Of a stretch of DNA of 64,000 nucleotides, positions 7,947 through 15,827 are shown piece by piece. Source of the DNA: Flavobacteriales bacterium (GTDB taxonomy: Bacteria > Bacteroidota > Bacteroidia > Flavobacteriales_F > PHOS-HE28); NCBI GenBank assembly GCA_016715895.1, contig JADJXH010000003.1, positions 1,784,501-1,848,500 on the forward strand, in the 5' to 3' direction. The notes under the pieces were generated by a model. That model did no database searches. It saw nothing but the letters and a program-made list of their open reading frames with translations, and had not been told where the DNA came from. Position 1 is the stretch's first letter; each line of letters opens with the position of its first letter. Both the position numbers and the translations under genes were made by a program.

Positions 7947-8387
7947 ATGGCCATCCGCAGCACGCATAAGATCGACGCGGGCTTCAGCCTCAGCAGCATG
8001 ACCGACCTGGTCTTCCTGCTGCTCATCTTCTTCGTGATCGTGAGCACGATGGTGAGCCCCTTCGCCCTGCCGGTGGATCTGCCCAAGGGTCGGACCAAGC
8101 CCTCGAAGGATCAGCCCAAGGTGGCCCTGCGCCTGGAGAGCGCGGACAAGGCCCTGCTGAACGGACAACCTGTGGACCCGGCCGGGCTGGAGCCCGCACT
8201 GATCGCCGAGATGGCCCGCCACACGGCCCAGGACGCCATCGTGCTGCGCGTGGCCCAGGAGGTCCCCACCGGTGTGATGGTGAACGTGCTCGACATCGCC
8301 AAGCGCAACAAGTGGCGCATCGTGCTCGCTGGAGCACCCACCCCGGCCGCACCATCGGAAACACCGGCCGCACCCGGCACGCCATGA
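7947..8387 (+). CDS. exbD: Biopolymer transport protein ExbD/TolR, copy 2
   Basis: A 146-residue paralogue of the preceding protein. The membrane segment (SSMTDLVFLLLIFFVIVS) is conserved, including the aspartate, but the periplasmic domain has diverged and a Pro/Ala-rich tail (TPAAPSETPAAP) is added. It starts 3 bases after copy 1 and overlaps the tonB-like gene by ATGA. Two ExbD proteins per operon are common in Bacteroidota TonB systems, so this is probably a functional second subunit rather than a spare. Confidence 0.9.
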   Translation: MAIRSTHKIDAGFSLSSMTDLVFLLLIFFVIVSTMVSPFALPVDLPKGRTKPSKDQPKVALRLESADKALLNGQPVDPAGLEPALIAEMARHTAQDAIVLRVAQEVPTGVMVNVLDIAKRNKWRIVLAGAPTPAAPSETPAAPGTP

Positions 8388-9169
8388 CCACCGCGGCCCT
8401 CCACGATCAGCGGCGCGACCGCACCACCGGCGTCATCGCCACCGTGGTGCTGCACGCCCTGCTGCTGCTGCTCTTCCTCTTCGTGGGCCTCACCGAGTAC
8501 GATCCCCCGCTTCCGGAGGAGACCGTGGAGGTGGCCATGGCCGACTTCGGCACCGACCTCGCGGGAAGCGGCAACGTGGAGACCCCCGACCCCGGCGACC
8601 AGAGCCAGAGCGCGGCATCCGCCAACAGCGAGGACCAGCCCGAGGAGGTGGCCACCGACGAGGCCAGCGACGTGGAGGTGAACAAGCCCAGGGACAAACC
8701 CAGGGAGAAGCCCAAGGACACCCCGAAACCCACCAAGCCCAAGGAACCCACCATCAGCACCGGCCTGCAGAACGCGCTGAACCAATGGGGCAACACCGGC
8801 GGCGGCGGCCAGAGCGGCGAAGGCAGCTCCGACCAGAGCGGCAACGAGGGCGTGCCCAGCGGGGTGCCCGACGGGCTGGGCACCTTCCATGGCAACGGCT
8901 GGGACATCCGCCTGGGCGGCCGCGGACTGGCGCGGGGACCAAAGATCACCGACAAGCCGAGCGAAGGCGGCAAGGTGGTGCTGAACATCTTCGTGGACCG
9001 CACCGGCAAGGTGACGCGCGTGACCCAGAACCTGGACAAGAGCACCACCACGAGCCAGACCCTGTTCAACATCGCCCGCAAGGCCGCCATGGCCTGTGCC
9101 TTCACCCCGAAGCCCGATGCGGCGGCCGAACAGAAGGGCGAGATGACCTTCGTGTTCATCCTCGAATAA
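8384..9169 (+). CDS. TonB-like energy transducer
   Basis: A 261-residue protein. It has a short cytoplasmic end, one N-terminal transmembrane helix (about residues 16-38, VIATVVLHALLLLLFLFVG), a long Pro/Lys/Glu-rich linker with KPRDKPREKPKD, a Gly/Ser-rich stretch, and a C-terminal TonB/TolA-like domain from about residue 190 (GGKVVLNIFVDRTGKVTRV). It would carry ExbB-ExbD energy to outer-membrane receptors. The frame is open 24 codons upstream, but the ATG at 8384 overlaps the exbD stop in an ATGA and starts just before the membrane helix. The end domain is closer to the TolA/TonB family of Bacteroidota than to E. coli TonB, so the exact partner is uncertain. Confidence 0.8.
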   Translation: MTTAALHDQRRDRTTGVIATVVLHALLLLLFLFVGLTEYDPPLPEETVEVAMADFGTDLAGSGNVETPDPGDQSQSAASANSEDQPEEVATDEASDVEVNKPRDKPREKPKDTPKPTKPKEPTISTGLQNALNQWGNTGGGGQSGEGSSDQSGNEGVPSGVPDGLGTFHGNGWDIRLGGRGLARGPKITDKPSEGGKVVLNIFVDRTGKVTRVTQNLDKSTTTSQTLFNIARKAAMACAFTPKPDAAAEQKGEMTFVFILE

Positions 9170-9176
9170 GGGAGGC

Positions 9177-10394
9177 ATGACCTACCCCGAGACCCTGGCC
9201 TACCTGCAGGCCCGCCTGCCCATGTTCCACCGCGTGGGCAAGGCCGCCTACAAGGCCGACCTGGGCACCACCGAAGCGCTCATGGAAGCCCTGGGCCATC
9301 CGGAGCGCGGGCTGCGCTGCGTGCATGTGGCCGGCACCAATGGCAAGGGCAGCACCAGCCACATGCTGGCGAGCATCCTGCAGCACGCCGGCCTGCGCAC
9401 CGGGCTCACCACCAGCCCGCACCTCACCGACTTCCGCGAGCGGGTGCGCGTCAACGGTGCCATGATCCCGCAGGAGGATGTGGTCCGCTTCGTGGCGGAT
9501 CATCGCACGATCTTCGAACCGCTCGCGCCAAGCTTCTTCGAGTGGAGCATCGCGCTGGCGTTCGACCACTTCCGCCAGGAGCAGGTGGACATCGCCGTGG
9601 TGGAGACCGGCCTGGGCGGCCGATTGGACAGCACCAACGTGATCACCCCCGAGGTGGCCGTGATCACCACCATCGGCTGGGACCACGCGGACCTGCTGGG
9701 CGGCACGCTGGAGGCGATCGCCACAGAGAAGGCAGGGATCATGAAGTCCGGCATCCCCGTGGTGATCGGTGAGGCCGAAGGGCCCATCGACGCGCTGCTC
9801 CGCGCACAGGCCGGTGCGGTGGGTGCCCCCCTCATCCGCGTGGACCATCAACGGCCCCTGCCGATCCGCCCCGACCTCGCAGGCCCGCACCAGGAGCGCA
9901 ATGCCCGCACCGTGCTCACGGTGGTGGACCTGTTGCGCGAACGCGGCTGGCCCATCTCCGGGGAGGCCGTGACGCACGGGCTCTCCTCCGTGGTGACCAC
10001 CACTGGCCTGCGGGGCCGTTGGCAGGTGCTCAGGCGGGACCCTTTGGTGGTGGCGGACGTGGCGCACAATGCCGACGGGCTGGCCGTGGTGCGCAGCATG
10101 CTCGACCGGACCCCGCACCGGGGTCTGCACGTGGTGCTGGGCATGGTGAACGACAAGGACCTCGGTCCGGCGTTACGGCAGCTCCCCCCTGGCGCGCGCT
10201 ACCACTTCTGCAAGGCCGACATCCCCCGCGGGCTGGACGCGGCCGTGCTGGCGGAGGCGGCCGCAGGGTTCGGTCTCCACGGCCAGGTCCATGCCTCGGT
10301 GCGCCATGCCTTCGAGGCCGCCCATGCGGCCGCCGCACCGGACGACCTGGTCCTGGTCACCGGCAGTGTATTCGTGGTGGCCGAGGTGTTGTGA
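9177..10394 (+). CDS. folC: Bifunctional folylpolyglutamate synthase/dihydrofolate synthase
   Basis: A 405-residue Mur-ligase-family enzyme that joins glutamate to dihydropteroate and then to folates. The ATP loop AGTNGKGST is at residues 52-60. The folate signature TSPHLTDFRERVRVNG follows, with VVETGLGGRLDSTNVI and ITTIGWDHADLLGGTLEAIA for magnesium and folyl binding. The C-terminal domain has the family segment VVADVAHNADGL. It begins 7 bases after the tonB-like gene. PabB, which makes the p-aminobenzoate half of folate, is encoded elsewhere in the window. A rho-independent terminator follows at 10450. Confidence 0.93.
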   Translation: MTYPETLAYLQARLPMFHRVGKAAYKADLGTTEALMEALGHPERGLRCVHVAGTNGKGSTSHMLASILQHAGLRTGLTTSPHLTDFRERVRVNGAMIPQEDVVRFVADHRTIFEPLAPSFFEWSIALAFDHFRQEQVDIAVVETGLGGRLDSTNVITPEVAVITTIGWDHADLLGGTLEAIATEKAGIMKSGIPVVIGEAEGPIDALLRAQAGAVGAPLIRVDHQRPLPIRPDLAGPHQERNARTVLTVVDLLRERGWPISGEAVTHGLSSVVTTTGLRGRWQVLRRDPLVVADVAHNADGLAVVRSMLDRTPHRGLHVVLGMVNDKDLGPALRQLPPGARYHFCKADIPRGLDAAVLAEAAAGFGLHGQVHASVRHAFEAAHAAAAPDDLVLVTGSVFVVAEVL

Positions 10395-10449
10395 ACGGTG
10401 GAGCGCCGCGCGGAGCCCACTGGACCCACCGATCAGCCCGGGAACAAGA

Positions 10450-10472
10450 AACCCCGCCGAGGCGGGGTTTTC
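10450..10472. terminator. Rho-independent terminator after folC
   Basis: The stem ACCCCGCC / GGCGGGGT with a GA loop is followed by TTTTC on the plus strand. It lies immediately downstream of the minus-strand tRNA-Val(CAC) too and may act in both directions. Confidence 0.8.
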
Positions 10473-10473
10473 G

Positions 10474-10548
10474 TGGGACCTACTGGATTCGAACCAGTGA
10501 CCTCATGCGTGTGAAGCATGCGCTCTGAACCAGCTGAGCTAAGGTCCC
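10474..10548 (-). tRNA. tRNA-Val (anticodon CAC)
   Basis: On the minus strand a full cloverleaf can be drawn: acceptor stem GGGACCT/AGGTCCC with discriminator A, D-arm GCTC...GAGC, anticodon loop TTCACAC giving anticodon CAC, and T-arm ACTGG-TTCGAAT-CCAGT. CCA is not encoded. It reads GUG codons. A TACTTTCG promoter box lies 10 bases upstream (10566-10559). Confidence 0.95.
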
Positions 10549-10558
10549 GTTGGGGGCG

Positions 10559-10566
10559 CGAAAGTA
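10559..10566 (-). promoter_or_regulatory. -7 box TACTTTCG for tRNA-Val(CAC)
   Basis: The box and its downstream context TACTTTCGCGCCC match, almost base for base, the TACCTTCGCGCCC in front of the tRNA-like element at 10671-10740. This supports it as a real promoter element. Confidence 0.6.
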
Positions 10567-10583
10567 AAAAAGAACGTCGTCGG

Positions 10584-10658
10584 TGGAAGCAGCCGGATTC
10601 GAACCAGCGACCCTCTGCTTGTAAGGCAGATGCTCTTAACCAGCTGAGCTATGCTTCC
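10584..10658 (-). tRNA. tRNA-Val (anticodon UAC)
   Basis: A minus-strand cloverleaf: acceptor GGAAGCA/TGCTTCC with discriminator A, D-arm GCTC...GAGC, anticodon stem TCTGC/GCAGA with loop CTTACAA giving anticodon TAC, and T-arm GCTGG-TTCGAAT-CCGGC (one G-T pair). CCA is not encoded. It reads GUA and, by wobble, GUG. I see no promoter box directly upstream, so it may be transcribed together with the tRNA-like element before it. Confidence 0.94.
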
Positions 10659-10670
10659 AGGAAAGAACGC

Positions 10671-10740
10671 GGTCGCATCGAACCTCCGGTCTGCGACCCT
10701 CCCGCCATGAAGGGCGGGATGCGCTGAACCAGTGGAGCGG
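10671..10740 (-). pseudogene. tRNA-like structured remnant
   Basis: On the minus strand this stretch has a D-arm-like CCGCTCCACTGGTTCAGCGC, a strong anticodon-arm-like hairpin TCCCGCC-CTTCAT-GGCGGGA (10719-10700), and a second hairpin GGTCGCA...TGCGACC with a loop containing GGTTCGA (10698-10671). The order resembles a tRNA, but the anticodon loop has 6 bases, the D-stem has a mismatch and no acceptor stem can be closed. It is directly upstream of tRNA-Val(UAC) and has its own promoter-like box. It could be a decayed tRNA (tRNA-Glu-like loop) or an unrelated small structured RNA. Confidence 0.4.
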
Positions 10741-10743
10741 GCG

Positions 10744-10751
10744 CGAAGGTA
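10744..10751 (-). promoter_or_regulatory. -7 box TACCTTCG upstream of the tRNA-like element
   Basis: A TAnnTTCG box immediately before the tRNA-like element, in the same context as the box of tRNA-Val(CAC). It may drive the remnant together with tRNA-Val(UAC). Confidence 0.5.
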
Positions 10752-10989
10752 GGCGGCTGCTCCGGATCGACCGGCCCGTCGCCCACCGCACCGATCCCGG
10801 CAGGACCTCCCCGCGTTCAAGGCGCTTTGTTGAGAAGTTCATGGTCATGATGGAACATTATGAGCACGACCGGGGAAGATCCAGCCCTGTGTGAACCTTG
10901 TATACCACTGATGATCAATTCGTTAAACCCTGTTCGTCAGGGGAATGTCATGTTTGTTCAATCTTCAGAAGAAATTCTTTGACAAAAAC
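10752..10989. other. AT-rich intergenic region before the ECF sigma operon
   Basis: Between the tRNA-like element and the sigma gene there is no convincing coding sequence. From about 10840 the sequence becomes clearly more AT-rich than the rest of the window, as expected for a regulated promoter region. The frame of the sigma gene is open from 10945, but that stretch lies upstream of the promoter boxes. Confidence 0.5.
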
Positions 10990-11020
10990 TTGGAAGAGAT
11001 GATCTGTGCCCCTACTTTTG
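10990..11020 (+). promoter_or_regulatory. Promoter of the ECF sigma-carotenoid operon
   Basis: TTG (10990-10992), 20 bases, then TACTTTTG (11013-11020), a close match to the Bacteroidota housekeeping pattern TTTG-N19/20-TAnnTTTG. The start codon is 35 bases downstream. If the sigma factor controls itself, a second overlapping promoter would be expected, but its consensus cannot be guessed from one site. Confidence 0.6.
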
Positions 11021-11055
11021 TCCAACACTCGATCAATAACCTTAAACAGACGACC

Positions 11056-11565
11056 ATGTCCACCCTAGAGTTCCAGCAGCATTTGGTCGGTCTCCGACAG
11101 CAACTGTATTACTTCGCATTGAGCCTGACGAAGGACCGCGACGACGCCCTTGACCTCCTGCAGGAGAGCACGCTGCGCGCGCTCACGTTCCAGGAGAAGT
11201 TCAAGGAGAACACCAACCTGAAGGCATGGTTATACACCATCATGAAGAACACCTTCATCAATGACCATCGCCGCCAGAAACGCACGCGCGTGCTGATGGA
11301 CAGCGTGGAACGGGAGCGGACGACGGTGCGCCGGGTGCAGACCCCGGCGACGGCGGAGAGCCGCATGGTGCGTTCGGAACTGGACCGCAGCCTGGAGCAG
11401 TTGGACTCCACCTTCCGCGAGCCGTTCGTGATGCATCATGAAGGCTACAAATACCATGAGATCGCGGACCACCTGGGCATTCCGGTGGGCACTGTGAAGA
11501 GCCGGATCCACCAGGCCCGTCAGCGCTTGATGCGCATGCTCACTGACAAACCACTGGCCGCTTGA
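11056..11565 (+). CDS. ECF-family RNA polymerase sigma factor
   Basis: A 169-residue sigma-70 family protein of the extracytoplasmic-function type. Region 2 (about residues 10-75) contains DALDLLQESTLRAL and LKAWLYTIMKNTFIND. Region 4 (about 107-160) contains the helix-turn-helix YHEIADHLGIPVGTVKSRIHQARQRL. It lacks regions 1 and 3, as expected for ECF factors. The start at 11056 is chosen because similarity begins there and the promoter box (11013-11020) lies just upstream; an earlier in-frame start at 10945 would precede the promoter. It is the first gene of the carotenoid/photolyase operon, and its stop overlaps the TTG start of crtI, so the factor is probably made together with its targets. 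No anti-sigma gene is adjacent. By analogy with light- or singlet-oxygen-responsive ECF factors, it may control pigment and photorepair; that is inference. Confidence 0.9.
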   Translation: MSTLEFQQHLVGLRQQLYYFALSLTKDRDDALDLLQESTLRALTFQEKFKENTNLKAWLYTIMKNTFINDHRRQKRTRVLMDSVERERTTVRRVQTPATAESRMVRSELDRSLEQLDSTFREPFVMHHEGYKYHEIADHLGIPVGTVKSRIHQARQRLMRMLTDKPLAA

Positions 11566-13046
11566 GCCGTTCCGCCCTCGTCATCGGTGCCGGATTCGCC
11601 GGCATCTCCGCGGCCGCTGCGCTGGCCAAGCGCGGCTTCGATGTCACGGTGGTGGAGAAGAACGCCACACCGGGCGGCCGGGCGAGGGTGCTGAGGGAGA
11701 ACGGCTACGTGTTCGACATGGGCCCCAGCTGGTACTGGATGCCCGATGTGTTCGAGCAATGGTTCGCCCAGTTCGGCCATCAGGTGAGCGACCAGTACGA
11801 CTTGGTGAGGCTCGACCCCTCCTATCAGGTCATCTTTGGTGACGATGATGCCTGGTCGGTCCCCGCCGACGGCAGCGCCCTGCGGGCCTTTTTCGAGCAG
11901 GTGGAGCCGGGCGCCGGGGCACAGCTGGAGCGCTTCCTGAGCGAGGCCGGCGTGAAGTACGAGCTCGGCATGCGCGAACTGGTGCATCGACCGAGCCTGA
12001 GCTGGGGTGAGTACGCCCATCCCAGGCTCATCACTGGCATCCTGCGGAGCGCGGTGTTCCGCTCGCTGCGGGCCCATGTGGCGGACCACTTCAGAGACCC
12101 ACGCCTGAGGAAGCTCATGGAGTTCCCGGTGCTCTTCCTGGGCGCCACCCCGGCCCGCACCCCGGCTCTGTACAGCCTGATGAACTACGCCGACATGGCG
12201 CTGGGCACCTGGTACCCGATGGGTGGCATGGGCCGCATCGTTGAAGGCATGGTGCGCGTGGCAGAAGCACAGGGTGTACGATTCCTCTATGACCATCCTG
12301 TGGACCGCATCCTGGTGGAGAACGGACGCACCGTGGGCGTGCGCACCAGGGCCGGCGAGCTGAAGGCCGACGTGGTGGTGGCCGGAGCCGACTATCACCA
12401 CGTGGACCAGCACCTGCTCCCCGCCGAGGCGCGGACCTATTCGCCGGCCTACTGGAACAAACGGGTGATGGCCCCCTCCTCGCTGCTCTTCTACCTGGGC
12501 TTCGACACCCGGCTGAAAAAGGTCCTGCACCATAATCTGTTCTTCGACGAGGACCTGGACCGGCACGCGCAGGAGATCTACGATGCGCCTCAGTGGCCGA
12601 GCCGGCCGCTGATGTACGTGTCCGCCCCGTCGGTCACGGATCCCGGCATCGCACCACAGGGCCACGAGAATGTCTTCGCCCTCATCCCCATCGCACCCGG
12701 CCTGCCCGACGAGCCGGAGGTCCGCCAACGGTACCTGGACCTGGTGCTTGACCGGTTGAGCCGCCATACCGGTCAGGACCTTCGGCGTCATCTGGTGCAC
12801 CGGCGCAGCTATTGCATCAATGACTTCGAGCAGGACTACAACGCGTTCAAGGGGAACGCTTACGGACTGGCGAACACCTTGCGACAGACCGCTGTTCTGA
12901 AGCCCAGGATGAAGAGCCGCAAGGTGGCCGGTCTTTACTTTACCGGGCAGCTCACGGTGCCAGGTCCCGGCGTGCCGCCAGCCCTCATCAGCGGGCAGGT
13001 GGTGGCCGGTCTGGTGGACAAGGACCTTCAACGCATGCCCGCATGA
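11562..13046 (+). CDS. crtI: Phytoene desaturase (CrtI family)
   Basis: A 494-residue FAD-dependent carotenoid desaturase that converts colourless phytoene to lycopene or a related polyene. The N-terminal dinucleotide-binding motif VIGAGFAGISAAAALAKRG is at residues 7-25, followed by TPGGRARVL and FDMGPSWYWMPDVFE. The C-terminal family motif TGQLTVPGPGVPPALISGQ is present. The start codon is TTG at 11562, inside the TTGA overlap with the sigma-factor stop; the glycine-rich motif begins so soon after that no later start is plausible. The gene overlaps crtB by ATGA. Confidence 0.93.
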   Translation: MSRSALVIGAGFAGISAAAALAKRGFDVTVVEKNATPGGRARVLRENGYVFDMGPSWYWMPDVFEQWFAQFGHQVSDQYDLVRLDPSYQVIFGDDDAWSVPADGSALRAFFEQVEPGAGAQLERFLSEAGVKYELGMRELVHRPSLSWGEYAHPRLITGILRSAVFRSLRAHVADHFRDPRLRKLMEFPVLFLGATPARTPALYSLMNYADMALGTWYPMGGMGRIVEGMVRVAEAQGVRFLYDHPVDRILVENGRTVGVRTRAGELKADVVVAGADYHHVDQHLLPAEARTYSPAYWNKRVMAPSSLLFYLGFDTRLKKVLHHNLFFDEDLDRHAQEIYDAPQWPSRPLMYVSAPSVTDPGIAPQGHENVFALIPIAPGLPDEPEVRQRYLDLVLDRLSRHTGQDLRRHLVHRRSYCINDFEQDYNAFKGNAYGLANTLRQTAVLKPRMKSRKVAGLYFTGQLTVPGPGVPPALISGQVVAGLVDKDLQRMPA

Positions 13047-13885
13047 ACACCATCGCCCTGTACGATGCGGTGTGCCTGAAGGCCAGCAGGCATACCACCT
13101 ACAGCTACAGCACATCCTTCTCGCTGGGGATCCGCTCGCTGGACCGGCGCTACCACGATCCCATCCACGCCATCTACGGCTTCGTGCGCTTCGCGGACGA
13201 GATCGTCGACACCTTCCACGCGCACGACAAGGCCACCCTGCTGAACCGGTTCCGGCTGGACACCTACACGGCCATCGCCGAGGGCATCAGCCTCAACCCC
13301 ATCCTGCACAGCTTCCAACAGGTGGTGAACCGCTACGGCATCGAGCGCGAGCTGTACGACACGTTCCTGAACAGCATGGACATGGACCTGCGGGACACGA
13401 CGCACGACCGTGGTAGCTATGAGCAGTACATCCTGGGCAGTGCCGAGGTCGTGGGCCTGATGTGCCTGCGCGTGTTCTGCGAGGGTGACGGCGCCTTGTA
13501 CGACCGGTTGCGCACCCCGGCCATGAGGTTGGGCGCGGCCTTCCAGAAGGTGAACTTCCTGCGCGACCTGAAGGACGACCACCTCAACCTGGGGCGCACC
13601 TACTTCCCGGGCGTTGACGTGAGCCGGATGGATGACGCGACCAAGCGGGCCATCGAGGCCGACATCGCGGCCGATTTCGACGCGGCCATCCAGGGCATCC
13701 GCCAGTTGCCGCGCGGCGCGCGTTTCGGGGTGTACATCGCCTACGTGTACTACCTCAACCTCTTCAGGAAGATCAAGGCGCTGCCCACCGAGCGCATCTT
13801 GCGCGAGCGTGTGCGCGTGCGCAACCGGCGGAAGATCGCCCTCCTCACCACGAGCTATCTGCGTCACAGTTTCGGCCTGCTCTGA
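13043..13885 (+). CDS. crtB: Phytoene/squalene synthase family protein
   Basis: A 280-residue prenyl-transferring synthase that condenses two geranylgeranyl diphosphates head to head to phytoene. It has the two aspartate-rich magnesium sites: DEIVDTFHAHD (about residues 53-63) and NFLRDLKDDHLNLGRTYFP (about residues 171-189). The alternative product, squalene, is unlikely because the gene sits between crtI and idi. It overlaps crtI by ATGA and idi by one base (TGATG). No geranylgeranyl diphosphate synthase gene is in the window. Confidence 0.93.
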   Translation: MNTIALYDAVCLKASRHTTYSYSTSFSLGIRSLDRRYHDPIHAIYGFVRFADEIVDTFHAHDKATLLNRFRLDTYTAIAEGISLNPILHSFQQVVNRYGIERELYDTFLNSMDMDLRDTTHDRGSYEQYILGSAEVVGLMCLRVFCEGDGALYDRLRTPAMRLGAAFQKVNFLRDLKDDHLNLGRTYFPGVDVSRMDDATKRAIEADIAADFDAAIQGIRQLPRGARFGVYIAYVYYLNLFRKIKALPTERILRERVRVRNRRKIALLTTSYLRHSFGLL

Positions 13886-14439
13886 TGGTGACCGTGCGCG
13901 ATCTGAAGGACCAAGTGGTGCTGGTGGACCGGCATGACGCCCCCATCGGCACACGCGACAAGCTGGAGGTGCACCGCACCGGAGAGCTGCACCGCGCCTT
14001 CTCGGTCTTCGTGTTCGATGCGGAGGACAGGCTGATCCTGCAGCAGCGCGCGCTGGACAAGTACCACAGCGGTGGCCTGTGGACGAACACCTGCTGCAGT
14101 CACCCGCGCCCCGGAGAAACCGTCGGGGAGGCGGCCGAGCGGCGGCTGCGCGAGGAGATGGGCATCCACTGCCAGGCGCTCGAGCACCAGTTCACATTCA
14201 TCTATCGCGCCGAGATGGGCAACGGGCTGGTGGAGCACGAGTTGGACCACGTGCTGTTCGCCCGATACACCGGGGACGTGCGGCCCAACGACCGCGAAGC
14301 GATGGCCTGGCGCGCGGTGACCGACTCCGAGTTGGACCAGGAGCTGCGGACCTTGCATGACCGGTTCACCGCCTGGCTGCGCATCTGCTGGCCCATGGTG
14401 AAGGAGCGGCGCGGCGCCGTGTTGCGCCGTGCGGTGTGA
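13885..14439 (+). CDS. idi: Isopentenyl-diphosphate delta-isomerase, type 1
   Basis: A 184-residue Nudix-fold enzyme that interconverts IPP and DMAPP to supply isoprenoid building blocks. The catalytic cysteine is in LWTNTCCSHPRPGE, and the Nudix-type helix contains AAERRLREEMGI. The metal-binding histidines and the segment HELDHVLFA are in place. It overlaps crtB by a single base. Its position inside a carotenoid operon shows that precursor supply is coregulated with pigment. Confidence 0.93.
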   Translation: MVTVRDLKDQVVLVDRHDAPIGTRDKLEVHRTGELHRAFSVFVFDAEDRLILQQRALDKYHSGGLWTNTCCSHPRPGETVGEAAERRLREEMGIHCQALEHQFTFIYRAEMGNGLVEHELDHVLFARYTGDVRPNDREAMAWRAVTDSELDQELRTLHDRFTAWLRICWPMVKERRGAVLRRAV

Positions 14440-14468
14440 TCCCTGCGGCCCCTCCACACCTCGTTCCC

Positions 14469-15821
14469 ATGAGCTTGACACGCCCCGCCGTCACCATCCA
14501 TTGGTTCCGTCGCGACCTTCGGCTGGAGGACAATCACGGTCTCTTCCGGGCGTTGAGCGAGCATGGCGAGGTGCTTCCCCTGTTCATCTTCGACACGGAC
14601 ATCCTCGACCGTCTGGAGGACAAGCATGACCGCCGTGTGGACTTCATCCACCGCACGCTGGCCGGTCTGCAGGAAGAGCTCATCGGGCGGGGATCCACGC
14701 TCCTGGTGGAGCACGGCCGGCCCATCGAGGTATGGAAGCGCCTGCTCGACCGGTACGAAGTGAAGGTCGTCACCGCCAACCACGACCACGAGCCCTACGC
14801 CAATGAACGCGACAAGGCCGTAGGCGATCTGCTGGCCTCGCGCGGCATCGCGTTCCGCACGTTCAAGGACATCAGCATCTTCGAGCGCAGCGAGGTGGTG
14901 AAGGACGACGGGGGGCCGTACACCGTGTTCACCCCGTACATGCGGAAATGGCGGAGCCTGTTCCGCCCGGAACATGCCGAGGCCTTCCCGAGCGGGAAGC
15001 TGGTCGGCGCGTTCCATCGGATGGAACCACTGCCCCTGCCCTCCATCGAACAGGTCGGCTTCGGACCGACGGACCTCCGGATCCCTCCGACCAGCGTGAG
15101 CGACGAGCTGCTGCGCCACTACGAACGGACACGCGATGTTCCCTCGATCGATGGCGCAAGCCGCATGAGCGTGCACCTGCGCTTTGGGACGGTGAGCGTG
15201 CGCGAGCTGGTCCGGAGGTCCTTCGCCACAAGCCCGAAATACCTCAACGAGCTCATCTGGCGCGAGTTCTACATGCAGGTGCTCTGGCACCACCCGCATG
15301 CCGTGCAGCGCGCCATCAAGCCCGGCTACGACCGGATCGCGTGGCGAAGGGATGAGGAGGACCTGCGGGCATGGAGCGAAGGGCGCACGGGGTATCCCCT
15401 GGTGGATGCCGGCATGCGCGAACTGAACGCCACCGGACTGATGCACAACCGGGTGCGCATGGTGGTGGCCAGCTTCCTCACCAAGCACCTGCTCCTGGAC
15501 TGGCGCTGGGGCGAGGCCTGCTTCGCCGCAAGGCTGCTGGACTTCGAGCTCAGCAGCAACAATGGAGGCTGGCAATGGGCGAGCGGTTCGGGCTGCGATG
15601 CGGCCCCGTACTTCCGCGTCTTCAATCCCGCCCTGCAACAGCAGAAGTTCGACCCTCAGTTAAAATATGTGAAGCGTTGGGTGCCCGAAGCGGGTTCGGC
15701 AAACTATGTGCAGCCCATGGTCGTTCATGAAGTGGCCCGACACCGCGCGCTGAAGGCCTATGCCGAAGCGCTGCGCGACGGTCCGCGACGAACCGAAGCA
15801 CAACCTCAACTGTTCAACTGA
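14469..15821 (+). CDS. phr: Deoxyribodipyrimidine photolyase (cryptochrome/photolyase family)
   Basis: A 450-residue flavoprotein of the class I photolyase type, which repairs UV pyrimidine dimers with blue light. The N-terminal alpha/beta antenna domain begins IHWFRRDLRLEDNHGL. The C-terminal FAD domain has LIWREFYMQVLWHHPH, GYPLVDAGMRELNATG, MHNRVRMVVASFLTKHLL and the signature NNGGWQWASGSGCDAAPYF. A GTG at 14436 in the same frame would add 11 residues, but the ATG at 14469 starts directly before the antenna domain. It sits inside the carotenoid operon, linking pigment protection with light-driven DNA repair. A cryptochrome role instead of repair cannot be excluded. Confidence 0.92.
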   Translation: MSLTRPAVTIHWFRRDLRLEDNHGLFRALSEHGEVLPLFIFDTDILDRLEDKHDRRVDFIHRTLAGLQEELIGRGSTLLVEHGRPIEVWKRLLDRYEVKVVTANHDHEPYANERDKAVGDLLASRGIAFRTFKDISIFERSEVVKDDGGPYTVFTPYMRKWRSLFRPEHAEAFPSGKLVGAFHRMEPLPLPSIEQVGFGPTDLRIPPTSVSDELLRHYERTRDVPSIDGASRMSVHLRFGTVSVRELVRRSFATSPKYLNELIWREFYMQVLWHHPHAVQRAIKPGYDRIAWRRDEEDLRAWSEGRTGYPLVDAGMRELNATGLMHNRVRMVVASFLTKHLLLDWRWGEACFAARLLDFELSSNNGGWQWASGSGCDAAPYFRVFNPALQQQKFDPQLKYVKRWVPEAGSANYVQPMVVHEVARHRALKAYAEALRDGPRRTEAQPQLFN

Positions 15822-15827
15822 ACGACC

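Noticed and set aside
7557..8035. Direct DNA repeat between the two exbD genes as a mobile or phase-variable element
   Set aside because: The similarity follows codon frames and protein conservation, so gene duplication explains it.
10945..11055. Longer sigma-factor start at 10945
   Set aside because: It would begin before the -33/-7 promoter boxes and adds residues with no sigma-factor similarity.
14436..14468. GTG start for photolyase at 14436
   Set aside because: It adds 11 residues (IPAAPPHLVP region) not found in the family; the ATG at 14469 fits better, although the overlap with idi makes it possible.
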